Positions 62,094-64,000 of a stretch of DNA of 64,000 nt are shown piece by piece (position 1 is the first letter of the stretch; the number at the start of each line of letters is the position of its first letter). This DNA comes from Faecalibacterium langellae. Lineage in GTDB: Bacteria > Bacillota > Clostridia > Oscillospirales > Ruminococcaceae. The notes under the pieces were generated by a model. That model saw only the letters and a program-made list of their open reading frames with translations, did not search any database and was not told the DNA's origin. Made by a program: the position numbers and the translations under genes. Location: contig NZ_NMTR01000021.1 of assembly GCF_002549775.1 (NCBI RefSeq), positions 124,001 through 188,000 of the forward strand, read 5' to 3'.

Positions 62094-62122
62094 ATTATAT
62101 CTTCTTTTCCTTTGCTTGTAAA
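62094..62122 (-). promoter_or_regulatory. Promoter of the LysR gene
   Basis: TTTACA (62117-62122), 17-bp spacer, TATAAT (62094-62099) on the minus strand, in the divergent gap shared with the flavin reductase. Confidence 0.75.
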
Positions 62123-62198
62123 TGTGATAAATTTAACAAGAAAGGCAAAGAAATTTTGCTCATACGCACAAAAGAAGAAAAGGAAGGAATCACACACC

Positions 62199-64000
62199 AT
62201 GGAAAAGATCTCCCGCAAAGGCTTTCTGAAGATCGCCGCCGCAGCCGCCATGAGCGGTGTCACCGCAGCCGGTCTGGCCGCCTGCAACGCTGCCGGCAGC
62301 TCCACCGCTGCTTCGTCCGGTGCCGCTGGCATCTACACCCCCGGCACCTACACCGCCACCGCCAAGGGCATGAGCGAGATCACCGCCACCGTCACCTTCG
62401 ACGCCACCAGCATCACCAAGGTGGAGCTGGACCTCTCCGGCGAGACCGACAGCATCGGCCAGGCCGCCAAGGATAAGCTGATCGAGCAGGTGCTGAACGC
62501 CCAGACCAGCCAGATCGACGGCGTGACCGGTGCCACTGTCACCAGCAAGGCCGTGCAAAACGCCGTGGCCGACTGCATCCAGCAGGCCAGCGGCGGCGTC
62601 ATCAACCCGGCCCAGCAGCCCACCGAGGAAGCTTCTGCCACCGCCGACTGGCTGGGCGAGGAGCCCGAAGTGGCCGAGAGCGATATCAAGAGCACCGTGG
62701 ACTGCGAGGTGCTGGTGGTGGGTGCCGGTTCTTCCGGCTGCTTTGCCGCTGCCGCCGCTGCCGAGGCCGGTGCCAAGACCATTCTGATCGAGAAGTTTGG
62801 CCACGACATGGCCAGCGGCATCCGCGACACGCTGGCAGCCTGCGGCTCCAAGCAGCAGCAGGAGGACGGCGATGACGTTGCCAAGAAGGACGCCGTGCGC
62901 TACCTGTGCGACTGGAGCCAGGGCTACACCCGCCGCAGTCTGGCCCAGGTGTGGGCAGACCGCAGCGGTGAGACCGTCGACTGGTTCACCGATGTGCTGG
63001 CCGAGAGTGGTGTCAGCTTCCGTCATGAGATCGATGAAAAGCGTGACAACGATAACTACAAGGCACTGGACGTGGGCCACAGCACCCAGTATCAGGATTA
63101 TGATGAGCATCTGACCATGGATGCCGTGCTCAAGCACGCTGAGGCCGACGGTCTGGAAGTGCAGTACGAGATCACCATGGTCAAGCTGGAAAAGGATGGC
63201 GACCGCGTCACCGGCCTGATCGCCAAGAATGCGGATGGCGAGTATGTGCGCTACAACGCTTCCAAGGGCGTCATCCTGGCCTGCGGCGGCTACAGCGGCA
63301 ACGACACGATGATGAACGCCCTGCAGCCCCAGAGCGTGGAGCAGACCTGCATCAACTACTCCAAGCCCGGTGCCAAGGGCGACGGCATCAAGGCCTGCCT
63401 GTGGGCCGGTGCCATCATGGACACCACCCACACCTCCATGATCTTTGACCGCGGTGCCATCAAGCCCGACCAGACCGGCGAGTACGGCAAGGCCAGCGAC
63501 GGTGCCCTGTTCTGGATGGGCAGCCAGCCGTTCCTGAAGGTGAACCTGAACGGTGAGCGCTTTATGAACGAGTATATGCCCTACGATCTGGTGCTGCATG
63601 CCGCCGCCAGCCAGCCATACCACACCTACTGCACTGTGTGGGACAGCAAGTATGCCGAGGACTGCGAGCGCTTTGCCACCCATGGCTGCAGCCGCCTGTA
63701 TCCCCATGTGAACGGCACCGACCCGGTGTTCCCGATGGGTTACATCCAGATGCTGAACGCCGACCTGCAGGAGCAGGGCTACATCGTGGAAGCCGACACC
63801 ATTGAGGAACTGGCTGAAAAGCTGGGCCTGCCGGTGGACACCTTCACTGCCACTGTGGACCGCTACAACGAGCTGGCCGCCAAGGGCGAGGATGAGGACT
63901 TCGGCAAGGAGGATTACCGCCTGTCCACCCTGAGCGAAGCACCCTTCTACGGTGTGCGTCAGGCCGGCGGCTACCTCATCTGCACCATAGACGGCATCCA
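62199..64000 (+). CDS. Extracellular FAD/FMN reductase (fumarate/urocanate reductase-like), cut by window edge
   Basis: The first 600 residues of a lipoprotein reductase. The signal has a Tat-like S-R-K-x-F-L-K start and lipobox LAAC (Cys29). Residues about 45-125 are an FMN-binding domain with the attachment motif DGVTGATVTS, where ApbE would link FMN to a Thr. From about 165 an FAD domain starts with VLVVGAGSSGCFAAAAAAEAGA, followed by GVILACGGYSGND and LVLHAAASQPYHTY. This matches gut flavin reductases that use an organic electron acceptor outside the cell. The acceptor is unknown. The stop lies beyond the window. Confidence 0.9.
   Translation, partial: MEKISRKGFLKIAAAAAMSGVTAAGLAACNAAGSSTAASSGAAGIYTPGTYTATAKGMSEITATVTFDATSITKVELDLSGETDSIGQAAKDKLIEQVLNAQTSQIDGVTGATVTSKAVQNAVADCIQQASGGVINPAQQPTEEASATADWLGEEPEVAESDIKSTVDCEVLVVGAGSSGCFAAAAAAEAGAKTILIEKFGHDMASGIRDTLAACGSKQQQEDGDDVAKKDAVRYLCDWSQGYTRRSLAQVWADRSGETVDWFTDVLAESGVSFRHEIDEKRDNDNYKALDVGHSTQYQDYDEHLTMDAVLKHAEADGLEVQYEITMVKLEKDGDRVTGLIAKNADGEYVRYNASKGVILACGGYSGNDTMMNALQPQSVEQTCINYSKPGAKGDGIKACLWAGAIMDTTHTSMIFDRGAIKPDQTGEYGKASDGALFWMGSQPFLKVNLNGERFMNEYMPYDLVLHAAASQPYHTYCTVWDSKYAEDCERFATHGCSRLYPHVNGTDPVFPMGYIQMLNADLQEQGYIVEADTIEELAEKLGLPVDTFTATVDRYNELAAKGEDEDFGKEDYRLSTLSEAPFYGVRQAGGYLICTIDGI

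Overview
The window is a chromosomal segment of a GC-rich, anaerobic Gram-positive gut bacterium, most like Faecalibacterium or a close relative in the Oscillospiraceae (inference from gene content, codon use and a mosaic repeat family remembered from that genus; no search was run). It is ordinary housekeeping chromosome: there is no phage, insertion sequence, CRISPR array or rRNA operon. Both ends are cut, with metG at the left edge (minus strand) and a flavin reductase at the right edge (plus strand).

Layout. 1-2142: metG behind a T-box leader, a Dabb protein and three small membrane proteins, all minus strand. 2143-3310: no protein gene, but a promoter-to-terminator unit of about 640 nt on the minus strand that looks like a large structured non-coding RNA. 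3311-10192: a DUF2798 protein and an F1Fo ATP synthase operon (atpB-E-F-A-G-D-C) with no separate delta gene; the C-terminal delta domain appears fused to the front of alpha. 10267-12728: an SPFH protein with a ribbon-helix-helix partner and an orphan response regulator. 12942-16692: apbE with a small partner gene, then a secreted beta-helix protein whose promoter spacer contains a run of 11 G (possible phase variation). 16818-18665: DAHP synthase under twin palindromic operators, and ybaK. 18828-31681: de novo purine genes (purE, F, M, N, an archaeal-type IMP cyclohydrolase, a separate AICAR transformylase, purD, purL, purB) behind a leader-peptide/terminator region. 31924-38644: a pseudouridine synthase, a PucR/CdaR regulator, then ftsE-ftsX-M23 hydrolase-microprotein-ctpA. 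38863-43685: rsmA, tRNA-Thr, tRNA-Tyr, a SirTM/macrodomain pair, a flavin-binding protein divergent from an HxlR regulator, and a broken AraC gene. 43738-52304: patatin phospholipase, xpt, a small RNA with covarying tandem hairpins, a penicillin-binding protein, ftsW, murA, ftsZ and a coiled-coil protein. 52503-56618: a Met/Cys-rich leader peptide with attenuator in front of an M20 amidohydrolase and metNIQ. 56738-64000: two unknown proteins, a PfkB kinase, a membrane protein, a short pyruvate-kinase-like protein, a LysR regulator and the flavin reductase.

How the parts work together. ApbE attaches FMN covalently to exported proteins, and the reductase at the right edge carries such an acceptor site, so the two probably belong to one extracellular respiration pathway. 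FtsEX with the M23 hydrolase, PBP, FtsW, MurA and FtsZ form two division/cell-wall blocks. metG (T-box) and metNIQ (leader peptide) both appear tuned to sulfur amino acid supply. A mosaic repeat family built from roughly 50-bp hairpin half-units sits between genes, including inside the atp and pur transcription units.

The most interesting leads are the large RNA at 2266-2909, the delta-alpha fusion, the poly-G promoter, the Met/Cys leader peptide and the tandem-hairpin RNA.
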